Shown: positions 32,414 to 44,332 of the stretch, piece after piece | Layout of the letters: each line of letters begins with the position of its first letter | Numbering within the stretch: the first letter of the stretch is position 1 | From: Euphorbia lathyris | Lineage: Eukaryota > Streptophyta > Magnoliopsida > Malpighiales > Euphorbiaceae | Length of the DNA stretch: 64,000 nucleotides | Direction of reading: 5' to 3' | Assembly: GCF_963576675.1 (NCBI RefSeq) | Contig: NC_088918.1 | Location: forward strand, 62,451,001-62,515,000 | The notes under the pieces: generated by a model | Databases searched by the model: none | Seen by the model: the letters and a program-made list of their open reading frames with translations, nothing else | What the model was told of the DNA's origin: nothing | Program-made: the position numbers and the translations under genes

Positions 32414-33340
32414 ATGGCTGGAGATCAAGTGCTAACAATGTTAAACCGCTTGATGGAACGTATGGACATCATGGAGGAAAATCATCGAGTTGCTCTAGAA
32501 GCAAATCGAGTTGGTGGAGAAAACCGGCGTGATAATGAAGAAAGACGGAATAGACAGCGGGATGATAATGCTAGAGACGACAGGGGTCTTGGAAATGTAA
32601 AACTGATAATTCCCTCGTTCAATGATAAAAGCGATCCTGAAGCTTACCTAGAATGGGAGAAAAAGATTGAACTCATATTCGAATGTCACAATTATTCAAA
32701 GGAGAAGAAGGTGAGAGCATCAGTAATTGAGTTCACGGATTATGCATTAGTCTGGTGGGATCAACTTGTCACCACGAGAACCAGATGTAGAGAGCCGCAA
32801 GTTGACACGTGGGATAAAATGAAAACTGTTATGAGAAAGCGGTTTGTCCCTAATGACTACTATGAAGGTTTATATAGAAAATTGCAAGTCCTTCAACAAG
32901 GTTCAAAGAGTGTAGAGGCATATTTCAAGGAGATGGAGATAGCAATGTTGAGAGCCGATGTCGTTGAAGATCGAAGAGCTACTAAGTCTCGGTTTTTAGC
33001 TGGTCTTAATAGGGACATAGCTAATATTATCGAGTTGCAACACTGTGTAGACATGGAAGACATGGTACATGCAGCAAAGATAGTAGAACGACAACTCAAG
33101 GAGAGAAAGTATGACAAATCCTACATAGGAGGTTCATCATCTTCTAACTCTAATTGGAAGAACCGGTGGGGTAACCAGGAGAAAGGAAGCAGATTTCCTT
33201 CAAAGTTTGACAATGCCAAACACAAGTCAAACTCGGTTGACAAAAGTAAGCAAAAAGGAGAAGAGAAACCGAGACCAAGCAAACTTCAGTGTTTCAAATG
33301 TTAGGGATTCGGTCACATAGCATCCGAATGCACAAATAGA
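32414..33340 (+). pseudogene. Gypsy gag, stopped inside its zinc knuckle
   Basis: Capsid protein of the gypsy element. It begins MAGDQVLTMLNRLMERMD, followed by an R/D/N-rich segment and a capsid core (KLIIPSFNDKSDPEAYLEW, ALVWWDQLV, YRKLQVLQQGSKSVEAYF). The zinc knuckle should follow, but a TAG at 33302-33304 sits within it (CFKC, stop, GFGHIASEC) and a TGA lies at 33341-33343. The upstream 300 codons are open. The knuckle stop replaces the residue after the second cysteine, a single-base change from a sense codon. Confidence 0.9.
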
Positions 33341-33346
33341 TGAGCC

Positions 33347-36286
33347 ATGATCATGAGGGGCGGAGAAGTAGTCACTGACACTGAAAGTGACTGTGACGAA
33401 GACGAAGACTCTAAGGAGGCAGAAGGCTTCACTAGAGCCGAACGAGGGGAGTCCTTAGTCGTCCTCCGACTATTGAATTCTCAAATGAAGATTGCCGAAG
33501 ACAAGATACAACGGGAAAACATTTTCCACACTCGATGTCTCGTGCAAGGCAAGGTATGTAGTGTGATTATTGATAGTGGTAGTTGTGCTAATGTAGCTAG
33601 TACCACCTTAGTAGAGAAGCTAGGGTTACCAGTCACAAAGCACCCGCGCCCTTATAAATTGCAATGGTTAAATGATTGTGGGGAGATTAAAGTAAATAGA
33701 CGGGTCTTAGTGTCGCTCAAAATTGGGCAATACAAGGATGAAATACTGTGTGATGTAGTACCCATGCAAGCTGGTCATATTTTGTTGGGTAGACTATGGC
33801 AGTTTGATAGAGATGCTATGCATTTAGGGAGAAAGAACCGTTACAGTTTTGAACATGTTGGTAAAAAAATTGTTTTAGCTCCCTTAACGCCTACAGAGGT
33901 CTATGAAGACCAAATCAAGCTTAGAAATCATAGTGGGTATGTTTCTAATAAAACTCATGTATCATTGGATGATAACCGAGAGTCGAGAGAAAAGCATGGT
34001 GAGAAGAGTGATGAAAATGAGGATTTGGTGAGAGAAAAGCAAAATTAAAAAAAAAGAGAATTGATAATGATGTGGCCAAAGAGCGAGAGAGCCGAGGTAA
34101 AAGTAATTCTGAAATTACAAAAGGAGAGGGGCCACATGCAAAAGGAGAGTCAATAGAGAATAACATTGTGGGGCGGGGTAAGGCTAATTTCTTTGCGAGG
34201 TCCTGCGAGGTTAAGTATGCTCTTTCTGTAAATAAACCTGTCTTATTACTTGTTTATAGAGAAGCATATGTAAGTCAAATTGATAATGTCCTGCCTAGTT
34301 CTTGTATTTCTCTTTTACAGGAATATCAAGATGTCATGCCCGAGGAATTGCCTGAAGGATTACCACCTATTCGAGGCATCGAACATCAGATCGACCTAGT
34401 ACCTGGGGCAGTCATTCCTAACCGTCCAGCATATCGGTGTAATCCTGAGGAAACGAAGGAGTTACAACGACAAGTGGAGGAGTTACTTGCTAAAGGGTAT
34501 GTGAGGGAGTCGATGAGCCCATGTGCCGTACATGTGCTTCTTGTTCCTAAAAAAGATGGAAGTTGGAGAATGTGTGTTGATTGTCGAGCCGTCAACAACA
34601 TTACGGTAAAATATCGTCACCCTATTCCTAGGTTAGATGATATGTTGGATGAATTACATGGAGATATTGTGTTTAGTAAAATAGATTTGAAAAGTGGATA
34701 CCATCAGATTAGGATGAAAGAAGGGGATGAATGGAAAACCGCATTTAAAACTAAACACGGATTGTATGAATGGCTCGTTATGCCTTTTGGTCTGACCAAT
34801 GCACTGTCGACTTTTATGCGCTTAATGAATCATGTGTTGCGTGCATTTATAGGCAAGTTTGTGGTGGTCTACTTTGATGACATATTGGTATATAGTAGGT
34901 CTTTAGAAGAGCATTTAGGTCACTTAAGGAGTGTCTTTGATGTGCTTAGAAAAGAACAATTATATGCTAACTTGTCTAAGTGTTCCTTTTGCACAGACCA
35001 AATTATTTTTCTTGGTTATGTTGTGTCTGCTAAAGGAATTAAAGTAGATGAGGAAAAGGTTAAGGCAATCCACGATTGGCCTACACCTAGTAGTGTGTCT
35101 AAGGTGCGAAGCTTCCATGGCTTAGCATCATTCTACAGACGATTTGTGAGGGACTTTAGCTGCTCCCCTCACTGAGGTGATTAAAAAGACAGTAGGATTT
35201 TCATGGGGAATAAAACATGAGAATGCTTTTAATATCTTGAAGGATAAATTATGTTCTGCTCTTGTACTTGCATTACCTAACTTTGAGAAAGCATTTGAGA
35301 TTGAATGTGATGCCTCTGGCATAGGTATTGGTGCTGTTTTGATGCAGGATAAACGACCAATTGCCTTCTTCAGTGAGAAGTTGAGTGGGGCTTCACTTAA
35401 TTACCCTACCTATGACAAAGAGTTATACGCTCTAGTGAGGGCATTGGAAACATGGCAGCATTATCTTTGGCCTAAGGAGTTTGTTATTCACTCTGACCAT
35501 GAATCCCTAAAACACCTCAAGGGACAAGGTAAGTTGAATAGACGACATGCCCGGTGGATGGAGTTCATTGAGACTTTTCCATATACTATTCAATACAAGC
35601 AAGGTAAAGAAAATGTGGTGGCTGATGCACTATCCCGCAGGTCTAGTACAGATGGCGTTAAGAAAGCAGAATTAGTGCAATCCATTCATGAGAAGGTTCG
35701 CAAGCACATTGAAGAAAAAAATAGACGGGTTGCTTCTAAAGTAAACCAACATCGTAAACGGGTTGTGTTTGCATCTGGTGATTTGGTGTGGGTGCATTTT
35801 CGAAAAGAGAGATTTCCAGGACTTCGTAAAAATAAGCTTCAACCCCGAGGCGATGGTCCTTTTCGAGTTTTGGAGCGTGTTAATGACAACACTTACAAAA
35901 TTGATTTACCTGGTGAGTATAATGTATCAGCTACTTTTAATGTTACTGATTTATCTTTTTATGATGTAGATTCTGATTCGAGGTCGAATCCTTCTGAGGA
36001 GGGAGGGAATGATATAACCCGGGTTGAAAATCCGGATTCCCATATGGAGCGAATACGTCTACTAGATGGACCTGTTACTCGGGCACGTGCTAAGCAGTTT
36101 GAAGAGGAGCTCCAAACATATGTGGTGCAAATGTTAGATATGTCGGACCAAATTGACACAGATGGAATTCAAGAAGCTATAACTTTTTCATACCTCTCGG
36201 GTTATTCGGAAAGCGGACACATCAAAGAAACCGAACATGGACTAAACAAAACAAGCGGTGAAATTGAGTCAAAAATCACCATATGA
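33347..36286 (+). pseudogene. Gypsy pol: protease, RT, RNase H; integrase core deleted
   Basis: Protease has VIIDSGSCANVAS. Reverse transcriptase has KKDGSWRMCVDCRAVN, MPFGLTNA and the catalytic VVYFDDILVYS. RNase H has ECDASGIGIGAVL and ENVVADALSRR. Directly after DALSRR the protein jumps to KKAELVQSIHEKVRKHIEEK, which normally follows the integrase core, so the zinc finger and D-D-E domain are lost (junction near 35645). The chromatin-proximal tail WVHFRKERFPGLRKNKL is kept. Breaks: a stop and frame change at 34046-34072 and a frameshift near 35170. The last 92 codons lie inside the 3' LTR. RT before the IN remnant defines Ty3/gypsy. Confidence 0.92.
35996..36009 (+). other. Polypurine tract of the gypsy element
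   Basis: GAGGAGGGAGGGAA directly before the 3' LTR. It primes plus-strand synthesis. It is read as codons for EEGGN within pol. Confidence 0.92.
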
Positions 36287-36839
36287 ATTTTAACCATTTG
36301 GATTTATTGGGAAAATAAAATCAATTCAATATGAATTGATTTAATTATTTCAATGGTCAAAACGACAATTTCAACACAATGTGAACCTAATCAATTCCAT
36401 GAGAATTGAGTCTTGTTTTCTCATTTACATTATTGTCAAATTATGTATATTGATTTTCTTTGTCTTAATGGTTTGACTAAATAAAGTACTTAAATGCCCT
36501 TGTATTATTATTGTTATCAAAGATATGTAAGGGCAATTCAAGTCATTGTTTGTATTTGCTTTACCTATTTAAAGGTGAGCTTTTTCATATGTAAGACACA
36601 AGTTTGATTTCAATAAAAATATTACTCTTAAGAGTTTGTGAGTGGTTTCTCTTGTATTCTTTGGGGCACTGCTTTGAACAGTTCGGGATTAAATCCTTAA
36701 TTGTTGGAGACTGGGATTGGGTCTTTACAACTTAGTTTTGTAAGTGTTCTTTTCTGTCCGACCCTGATTCGTTAGCTTTCCTAGGGATCAAATCTAGTTG
36801 TCGGGTTTTCGAGGCACTGTTCCTCGTTGGTTCGCATCA
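36010..36839 (+). repeat. Gypsy 3' LTR
   Basis: 830 bp, equal in length to the reconstructed 5' LTR and differing at scattered bases (for example CCAGATGG against CTAGATGG). It contains the pol C-terminus to the TGA at 36284-36286. Confidence 0.95.
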
Positions 36840-36842
36840 GAA

Positions 36843-37920
36843 ATGGGGAATGAAGGAAGACATGAAGGTGGAGGTGTTAGTCTTGGTGCCGAAGAAGATG
36901 ATGATGAATTTGTGGATGATGACTATGACATCCCATACGGGGATGACGACTACAATGAAGTGGTACAAGAAATAGCAAGGAAGAAGAATGATAGAGATGG
37001 AGCGGGAATTACAACCACATTAATTAGAAGACCATACAGAGTAGATAAATGTAAAGGGAAGAGGCCTATAATTGTTTATCATGTTTCTGATGGAAATACA
37101 GATTATGCACAATCTGATGAGTTGCACATTGGATCAGATTCAGATGAAGAACAGAGACCTAAGTTCAGCGAGTTCAACATACAACGAGATTGTTATGATC
37201 CAGCATTTGAATTGGGTATGATGTTTGGGAATTTTAAGGAATTCAAGGCTACTATCAGGAATTGGTCAATAAAAAACAAATTTCAGCTTCTGTTTAAAAC
37301 CAATGGTAGTGAAAGATGCATACCCACTTGTCACAATGACATCAATGAACAACCATGCAAGTTCAGAATCTATGCTTGTAAGGTGAATAGAAAAGATCCT
37401 AATGATCATACGTGCAAATTAGAGAATTAAACTTGAAGCACACATGCAGTAAAGTGTTCAAAAATAAGTTTGCAAACGCAGAATGGTTGGCAAATAAATA
37501 TTATGACCAATTCAGAAATGACATCGTTTGGTCACTCAATGGAATTATTGTTGTTGTTCAAAGAGATACAACATACACGATCACTAGACAAATTGCTTAT
37601 CGTGTAAAGGAATTTGTGAAGAAGTGGATTCGAGGTGAAGAGAAGGAACAATACTCGAAGCTTCTTGATTATCAAAGAGATATTGAACAGACTAATCCAG
37701 GATCAACTGTTCAGGTTCGAAGAGGTATGGGGGTTGTTAGTGGATTTTATATGTGTTAGAATCCATTAAAGGAAAGGTTCAAAAAATCTGAAAGACCACT
37801 AGTATGTATTGATGGGTGTTTCCTTAAAGGAACTTATGGAGGTCAACTATTGTCCGCTGTGACCATTGATCCTAATGACTGCATCTACCCAATTGCTTGG
37901 GTTGTGGTAAGCGACTGAGT
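36843..37920 (+). pseudogene. MuDR-type (MULE) transposase, truncated and frameshifted
   Basis: The first frame (to 37428) has an acidic N-terminus (EEDDDEFVDDDYD), then the Mutator transposase DNA-binding region (FELGMMFGNFKEFKATIRNW, CKFRIYACK). After a small frame change near 37410 it continues as LKHTCSKVF, which completes the zinc-binding region, through AYRVKEFVKKWI to a stop at 37757-37759. The same frame then shows the start of the MULE catalytic domain (VCIDGCFLKGTYGG, IYPIAWVVV), with the first catalytic aspartate. Sequence is lost after about 37916. It is cut at its left end by the gypsy element. Confidence 0.85.
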
Positions 37921-38640
37921 ACTGACACTTGGACTTGGTTTCTAGATTAAAAGTAAAAAAAATGCGAAAATCACGAAAAGTAAAAAGAATATTAAAAATA
38001 TGGAAAAAAAAGAAAAAACACGAAATGTGAAAAAAAATTAATGTTAAAAACACGAAAAACGTTTTTTCACATTTTCGGCATTTTTTGTACGTTTTCTCAT
38101 GTTATTAACGTTATTGTGTTTTTTTTTCATTCTTTCTTCATTTTTTCGTGTTTGCACATTTCGTTTTTCGGTTTTTCCCTTCTTCACATTTTTTTTCGCG
38201 TTTTTTATTTTTCGCGCTTTGTTACTTTTTCGTGTTATTCACGTTTTTTCATGTTTTTTGTATTTTTCACGTTTTCGTGTTTTATTTGCATTTTTTGTCT
38301 TTTCATGTTTATCTTGTTTTTCCCTTATTGTCACGTTTTTGTGTTTTAGCATTTTTCGCGTTTTTCGTATTTTTTGTATTTTTCACGTTTTTTTATAATT
38401 TGTATTTTCTCATTTTTTTGCGTTCTTCATGTTTTGTGCTTTTTCAATTGTTTATTTTTTTTACGTTTTTGTGTTTTTCACGTATGTTCAATTTTTCATG
38501 TTTTTTTGCAGGTTTTTTTTTCCATATTCTCGTGTTTTGTAACGTTTTCATGTTATTCATGTTTTTTTTTGTGTTTCATATTTTTGTATTTTTACATTTT
38601 TTTAACGTTTTTCTCATTTTTCTCTAAACGCGTATATTTT
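37921..38640. repeat. T-rich low-complexity run with CGTGTTTTT/CACGTTTTT words
   Basis: After a short A-rich inverse segment (37960-38050) the plus strand is a long run of TTTTT broken by CACG, CGTG and CATG. It gives spurious F/S/L-rich reading frames. No gene. Confidence 0.8.
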
Positions 38641-38641
38641 G

Positions 38642-38682
38642 GGGAAAATGTTTGACCCTTTTAAGGGTCAAACATTTTCCCT
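38642..38682. repeat. Perfect 19-bp inverted repeat
   Basis: GGGAAAATGTTTGACCCTT meets its reverse complement across a 2-3-bp centre. The flank to 38815 ends CCCAAACAAACAGTGCCTA, like a hAT-type MITE terminus, so this may be a residue of a foldback MITE. Confidence 0.6.
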
Positions 38683-38829
38683 TATTTCTTCATTCATTTT
38701 CCATTGACTTGACACTTATTTTCCTTTGACTTATTTTTCTGCTCAAACAAACACTGGAAAATTGGAAAAATATTTTCCTGCAGAATATTTTCCCCCAAAC
38801 AAACAGTGCCTAAGATTCAAGAAAGATGA

Positions 38830-39620
38830 AAAAACATAAAGCAGGGAAAATCCAAAAGTCACAAAATAAATATATATATAAAGCATGATAGATAGTATTC
38901 CACCATTATATTCATTGGTCATCGAAAACCAAAGTCCTCATCAACCTTTAAATTTAAATAATATAGTTTTATAATTTTGTTCTTACTTTATAGTCTTATA
39001 ATTTTGTTCTTGCTTCATTAAAAGATTCAAATCTATTTAGAAACGGTTTCCATTTATAAATTATTTTGGAAAATTCAAACTTTGATATCTCAAATTGGAG
39101 AAATCTGATAGAAATAGAAGATGCATGAACAACTAAAATCGGAAAACGCAAAGGTGTAAAAATTATAGAAAATTCTTATGTTTCTGAACGTAAGTATTCG
39201 ATTTTTTTTTCCATATATAGTAGTTATTTTGTTCTCAATTGTGTTGCTTTATTTTTCCTATATAGTGGTTACACCTGTTTTTAATTGCAACCCATGTGGT
39301 TTAAAAAATTTAAAAATTGTACCATGTATTTCAATCCGTTAGCAAACATAGATATTTCTGTCAAACGACGTTATTTGTGATGAGCTAGCAAACAATAGGA
39401 ACGTGACTGCTGAAGGTATTTTCGTACGGTTAATTGTGGGTGGTAATTGAAAAGTCTTTCATAACTCTACCTTTTTCAACATAATGGTCATCCCTAACCT
39501 TTCATTTCAAACTCTTTCAATTTTGAGTATAAGCGGTCGCACTTCTAACATATGCTGATAGGGAGCACTGCCTCCAGCACACCATTAGAGCTGCTCTTAA
39601 AAAAACCCGAAAGGGTTAAT
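38830..39620. other. Non-coding AT-rich DNA
   Basis: No gene recognised. Words such as ACCCATGTGGTTTAAAAA near 39290 resemble MULE-type terminal repeats but no partner was found. Confidence 0.4.
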
Positions 39621-39621
39621 T

Positions 39622-40973
39622 AGGAATAAATGGTCAATTTAGGTCAAATCAATTTTTGACAACTCGATTTTTAAAATTGGTATGAATGGTCAAATTAACT
39701 CATGATCAAATCAGCCGGAAAGTATAATATATTTTTTATATCCAACCTATATCATTTTTACATTTTGATACATAAATTCGATTTTTATACTTAAAACTAT
39801 TATATTCTACGCAACGATAGAATGTTATGCGGTCATCACATTACTTTATACGCTAATGCAGAATATCAATACAGTGATACTATTTTGAGGAGTTCAGTGA
39901 TGTTTTTTACCTCTGTTTCGAGGAGTTTCTATCAAAATTAATTGTTCGTGATTTTTAGAGATTTTATTTGTTTGTATGGTTTTAGCTTCTATTTATTTTT
40001 CACACATTTTTATCACTTAATCTAATTCATTCATTAGCAAAAAAAAAAAAAAAACTTTTTTTATAAAATTGAAATTCTCAATTCAATTAATCCTTATCTA
40101 AAATTGGATCTATATATAAATAAAATATATCGAGATTTATTTCTGACAAAGCGTTTTACGGCTACATAGAATATAATAGTTTTTAAGTATAAAAATAAAT
40201 TACAAGTATCAAATTGTAAACATGATAAAGTTCAGGTATAAAAAATATATTATACTTTCAAAACTGATTTAATCATGGTTAATTTGACTTTCATACCAAC
40301 TTGAAAAACTGAGTTGGGTTCAGGGAAGCTTTCTGCTTTGAAGAGTGCATGAGGGTTGGGGATCCGTATGAGATTTTCATTCGCTGACGACCGCCGGAGG
40401 TTGGATGGTTTAAATTAAACAACGACGGTGCTAGCAAAGGGAATTCCAGATTGGCGTCGGCTGGAGGAGTGCCGTGGGATGATCATGCCTATTGAGTTAC
40501 GGGGTTTGCAGTGAATCTGGGGGCGTGTTCGCAGTCCTTGCTGAGCTGTGGGGCGTCTACTTCGAGCTTCAAGTTGCTTGGGATAAAGGGTATAGACGGG
40601 TGGTGGTTGAGTTAGATTCTAGAGTTGTGGTCCAGTTAGTTTAGGAAGGCACTGAGAACCGTTATCGTTGTTACTGGCTTGTGAATGAGTGTCGAAGGTT
40701 GTGTGCAAATGATTTGAAGATTCGACTAGTGCATGTGTATCGGGAAGGTAATTGCGATGCAGATTGGATGGCTAACTTCGTAGACGTTTATCTTTGGCTA
40801 ACTAGTGCATGTGTGAGGAGCCTCCTGCAGGCATCCAGGATGTTTTTTTATTATTGTGGGACAGATCGTCCAGGGATGATTCGGTCCTAGTTTTTTGTTT
40901 TCTGGGTTTATAGCTCTCCATTCCATTCGGGAAAAAAAAACGAGTTGATACTCATTTGACTAAGAGGGTGTTT
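39622..40973. mobile_element. Inverted-repeat element interrupted by a LINE remnant
   Basis: The left arm (39622-39830) and right arm (40145-40325, continuing at 40940) are reverse complements: GGTATGAATGGTCAAATTAA, AAAGTATAATATATTTTT and AACTATTATATTCTA blocks recur inverted. A related right arm lies at 62560-62820. The right arm is split by a LINE fragment flanked by GAGTTG on both sides. The outer ends are approximate. Confidence 0.55.
40370..40939 (+). pseudogene. 5'-truncated LINE remnant, RNase H end
   Basis: Broken frames give WFKLNNDGASKGNS, AELWGVYFELQVAWDKGYRR, VVVELDSRVVVQLV and VHVYREGNCDADWMANF, the plant LINE RNase H pattern. It ends in a short poly(A) (40931-40939). At least two stops and a frameshift are present. 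Its spelling differs clearly from the LINE at 27343, so it is another family member. Confidence 0.75.
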
Positions 40974-41344
40974 GTTTCAGCTTTTCGGACATGCGTTTAG
41001 TATTTCACTCCAAATCGCATGAAATATAGCGTTTGGTTAGGTTTATATAAACACAACGTTTAATATTTTCTTTGGAAACTGCAACGTTATAGAGCGTTTC
41101 ATGAAAAACTCATCGTAAACAGTTATTTATAGTTATATATTATTGACAAAATTATCCAGCCAAACAGCCGAACCAAATTGGCCAAATTGACCCTTCATGG
41201 CACCTCAAGGGCCAATTTGACAATTTATTCGGGTAATTAGCATGTAGTTGTGTCCCTGTTTACAATAAACTGCTAATAATTTTGAATATTCTTTCCACAG
41301 CAGAAATTTTAGCTCATCAAATAGAAGGAAGCAAACACTACACC

Positions 41345-41352
41345 TATATATA
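41345..41352 (+). promoter_or_regulatory. Possible TATA box of the WAK-like kinase gene
   Basis: TATATATA about 39 bp before the ATG at 41391. This would leave a very short leader. Placement is plausible, not proven. Confidence 0.4.
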
Positions 41353-41390
41353 CTATCTTCCTCTACAACTTCAGTTTGCTAACAAATGTG

Positions 41391-43870
41391 ATGGTGAACG
41401 GGTTTCTATATTCCATTATTCTTATAATGTTCACAATCCTATCCTGCAGTAGCCATCCACAACCCTTGCGGCAGCATTGCCCTCAATGTGGCCGGACTCC
41501 GGTGCCATATCCACTTAGCACCGGCGAAGGCTGCGGCCATCCATTATACAAAGTTAGCTGCAAAGCAGGAAAGTTATGGTTTAATGCCTTGAATGGATCC
41601 TCTTATCTAATCACATCCATTAATCCATTAACCCAACGCCTAATTATCCAAAATCCAGGCTACGCAAATGCACACACTTGCATTTCAGCTGATTTTTCAA
41701 GCGGAGGAATTCTATTAGACACCAATCTTCCCTTCAACATTACTACTAGCAACACTGTGATGATCATGAACTGCTCTTTGTCAGTTCTGGAGGTATATGC
41801 GTCAATCAATTGTTCATCCACTAGTCGATGTCATGACTTTATCAGGGAAAATGGAATGGCGAAAGCTGCCTGTGGATCAATGCCTCAATTGATTTGTTGT
41901 TGGTTGAAGACTGGTGGATCCGCGACGGAGTTTAAAATTAGGGCTCGGAAAGACCGGTGTTCTGCTTATCAGAGTTTTGTGAATCTGGATATGGAGTTAC
42001 CGGTGAGCAAGTGGCTGGAATCTGGGATAGAATTGGAGTGGGCGCTGCCGGAGGAACCTCAGTGTAAAACTCCATTGGATTGTCAGGATTTGCCGAACTC
42101 TTTGTGCTTGCAAAATCGGGTCAATGTTGCACAAAAACGGTGCTATTGCCGGCCTGGATTCAGGTGGGATCCTATGAATGGAATTTGTCTTGCAGCAGGT
42201 AAGTGGAATTCAGTTGTATTTAACTCTTTTCATTTTTACGATTACAAGGTGTTTGATGAAATATGTGTTAGAGATAATTAAGACTATTCTTGGAAGCTAA
42301 TTAATCCGTTTAAACTCTGAATCCAGTGGTTAGTTCTTCCTAAAACAGGGTATCTAGAAAATATCTTCCTAAATTGTACTTTATGCTAAATGTGAAGCTT
42401 AAAATTCAAATTTAACAAAATTTCATGGATTAGCTTAAAGAATAGTTAAACATATAATTTTAGTTGGTAATTTCATTTTAAACTTGATGTTCAGACGGAA
42501 TTTGTGACGGATCTTTGCGCGTGTACTTGTTCCTAGAAAAAAGTCTGTACTCTTACAAAGTGATTGATTGCAGGTGAGAAATGTAAAAAAGGGAAGCATT
42601 GCCATCATCAAGTGAAGAAAAAAACTCCCCTCATTGGTGGTACGTATCTTTGAAAATTCTGTCATCAAATGAAAAAATTATGATCAATTTATGAATTTTC
42701 AATGTAATTCTTACACAGATTATGTATTTGACACAGTAATGCCATCAAACTACATTTAGAAACCTACTAATTCATTCTTTTTTCCCCTAAACCATGAATG
42801 ATCTATAAGGTTCAGTACTTGCTGCTGCTGCATTACTAATTGGAGTAACAATCACGGTTTTCGTCTACAAAAAACAGAGTCGGAAGCGAAGCGAAATGGG
42901 GCAACTAAGCTTAAGTAAGGTAAGGGAAAGAATATTAAGTATAAGCACAAGTGGAATAATGGGAAAAATGTTCACCGGTGAAGAAATCAAAAGAGCAACA
43001 AACAACTTCAGCAAAGACAATCTTCTTGGTTCAGGAGGATTTGGGGAAGTATTCAAAGGCACAACTAGTGACGGAATTGTTACCGCGATTAAGCGAGCCA
43101 AACCTGGAAACACTAAAGGAACTGATCAAATTCTCAACGAGGTTCGAATTTTATGCCAAGTAAACCACAGAAGTCTAGTAAAACTTGTCGGCTGCTGTGT
43201 CGATTTAGAGCAGCCTCTCTTAGTTTACGAGTACATTCCAAACGGAACACTCTATGATCATCTCCACACAAGTTCAAGCAAAAAACCGCCGTTAACATTG
43301 CATCATCGCCTCACCATTGCACACCAAACAGCCGACGGACTTGCATATCTCCACTCATCTGCAGCACCGCCTATATATCACCGAGACATAAAATCAAGCA
43401 ACATATTACTCGACGAAGAGCTAAACGCGAAAGTGTCTGATTTCGGTCTTTCGAGATTAGCTGTGAGTGATACAAGTCATGTTACAACATGTGCTCAAGG
43501 TACATTGGGGTATCTTGATCCGGAGTACTATCTCAATTTTCAACTGACGGATAAGAGCGACGTTTATAGCTTCGGAGTAGTATTGTTAGAGCTTTTGACG
43601 TCGAAAAAAGTGATAGATTTTAGTAGAGTAGATGAAGATGTAAACTTGGTGGTTTATGTTAGAAGGGTTTTGAATGAAAAAAGATTGTTAGATGTTGTTG
43701 ATCCTTTGATTAAAGAAGGAGCTAATAAGTTAGAATTAGAAAGTATAAAGACATTAGGGTCCTTAGCAGTAGCTTGTTTAGATGAGAAAAGACAGAACAG
43801 GCCTTCAATGAAAGAAGCTGCTGATGAGATTGAGTATATTATTAATCTTGCTAAAGCTCGGCTTTCATAG
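41391..43870 (+). CDS. WAKL20: Wall-associated receptor kinase-like protein, WAKL20 type (3 exons)
   Basis: Exons 41391-42198, 42574-42639 and 42810-43870 join in frame with GT-AG introns to 1935 nt (644 residues). It is a plasma-membrane receptor-like Ser/Thr kinase. A signal peptide (about 1-25; MVNGFLYSIILIMFTIL) leads into a cysteine-rich GUB_WAK-type domain (CPQCGRTPVPYPLS) and a WAK-associated C-terminal domain ending CYCRPGFRWDPMNGIC. Exon 2 is a small basic linker. Exon 3 has the membrane helix (VLAAAALLIGVTITVFV), then the kinase: GSGGFG loop, AIKRAK lysine, HRDIKSSNILL catalytic loop (RD kinase), DFG and GTLGYLDPEYY. There is no EGF repeat, as in WAKL15/20. All catalytic residues look intact. 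The ATG at 41391 was preferred because the upstream in-frame codon is TTG. Ortholog or paralog of WAKL20 is open. Confidence 0.92.
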
Positions 43871-44332
43871 TCATTACTTGCAGTTGCAGCAGGGCAATTT
43901 AATGGCTAATTCTGTAATTTTATCAATAGTGTGCTTGTATTTTTGTTCTATTGCAAAATTTTAATTGTCCAGTAAAATATTTTTGTGCATTAATGATATT
44001 CCGTCAGAAATTCTGAGGAAAAGTTTTGATATTCCGTCAGAAATTTGTTGATTAATGTGATATATAGTGTTCATTAACTATAGAGGTTAATACAAAATTT
44101 AAGAATAAAAACAGGAAAAAAGTATGCGAGAAAAATAGTCTTGATATTTTTGGACAGGAGCTAATAGAAAACAACACAATTTTAGTCTAACATTTGTCAA
44201 ATGATATAATTAATATAAATATCTAGATCTAGATGTAATATATTTCAATTTCATTATCATTTTAATTGTGTCATTTAACAAACATTGAGACTAAAATCGA
44301 TGAGTTTTAATAGCATAATTATCACTACTAGA
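43871..44332. other. 3' flank of the WAK-like gene
   Basis: Contains the gene's 3' UTR. The phrase GATATTCCGTCAGAAATT is repeated in tandem (43998 and 44028). Nothing else is seen. Confidence 0.5.

Larger units (their letters stand above)
13838..36839 (+). mobile_element. Ty3/gypsy LTR retrotransposon with nested insertions
   Basis: The host element of a nested stack. The 5' LTR is 13838-13843 plus 25399-26222 and the 3' LTR is 36010-36839; both total 830 bp, start TGATATAACCCGGG and end GGTTCGCATCA. A primer-binding site for initiator tRNA-Met follows the 5' LTR and a polypurine tract precedes the 3' LTR. Without its guests it is about 6 kb. Guests are a copia element, a SINE, and a Helitron-like element holding a LINE. 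The flanks AAAAT and GAAAT match at four of five bases. Stops, frameshifts and loss of integrase make it defective. Confidence 0.9.

Noticed and set aside
38041..38655. Overlapping plus-strand frames rich in F and S
   Set aside because: They arise from the T-rich low-complexity field.
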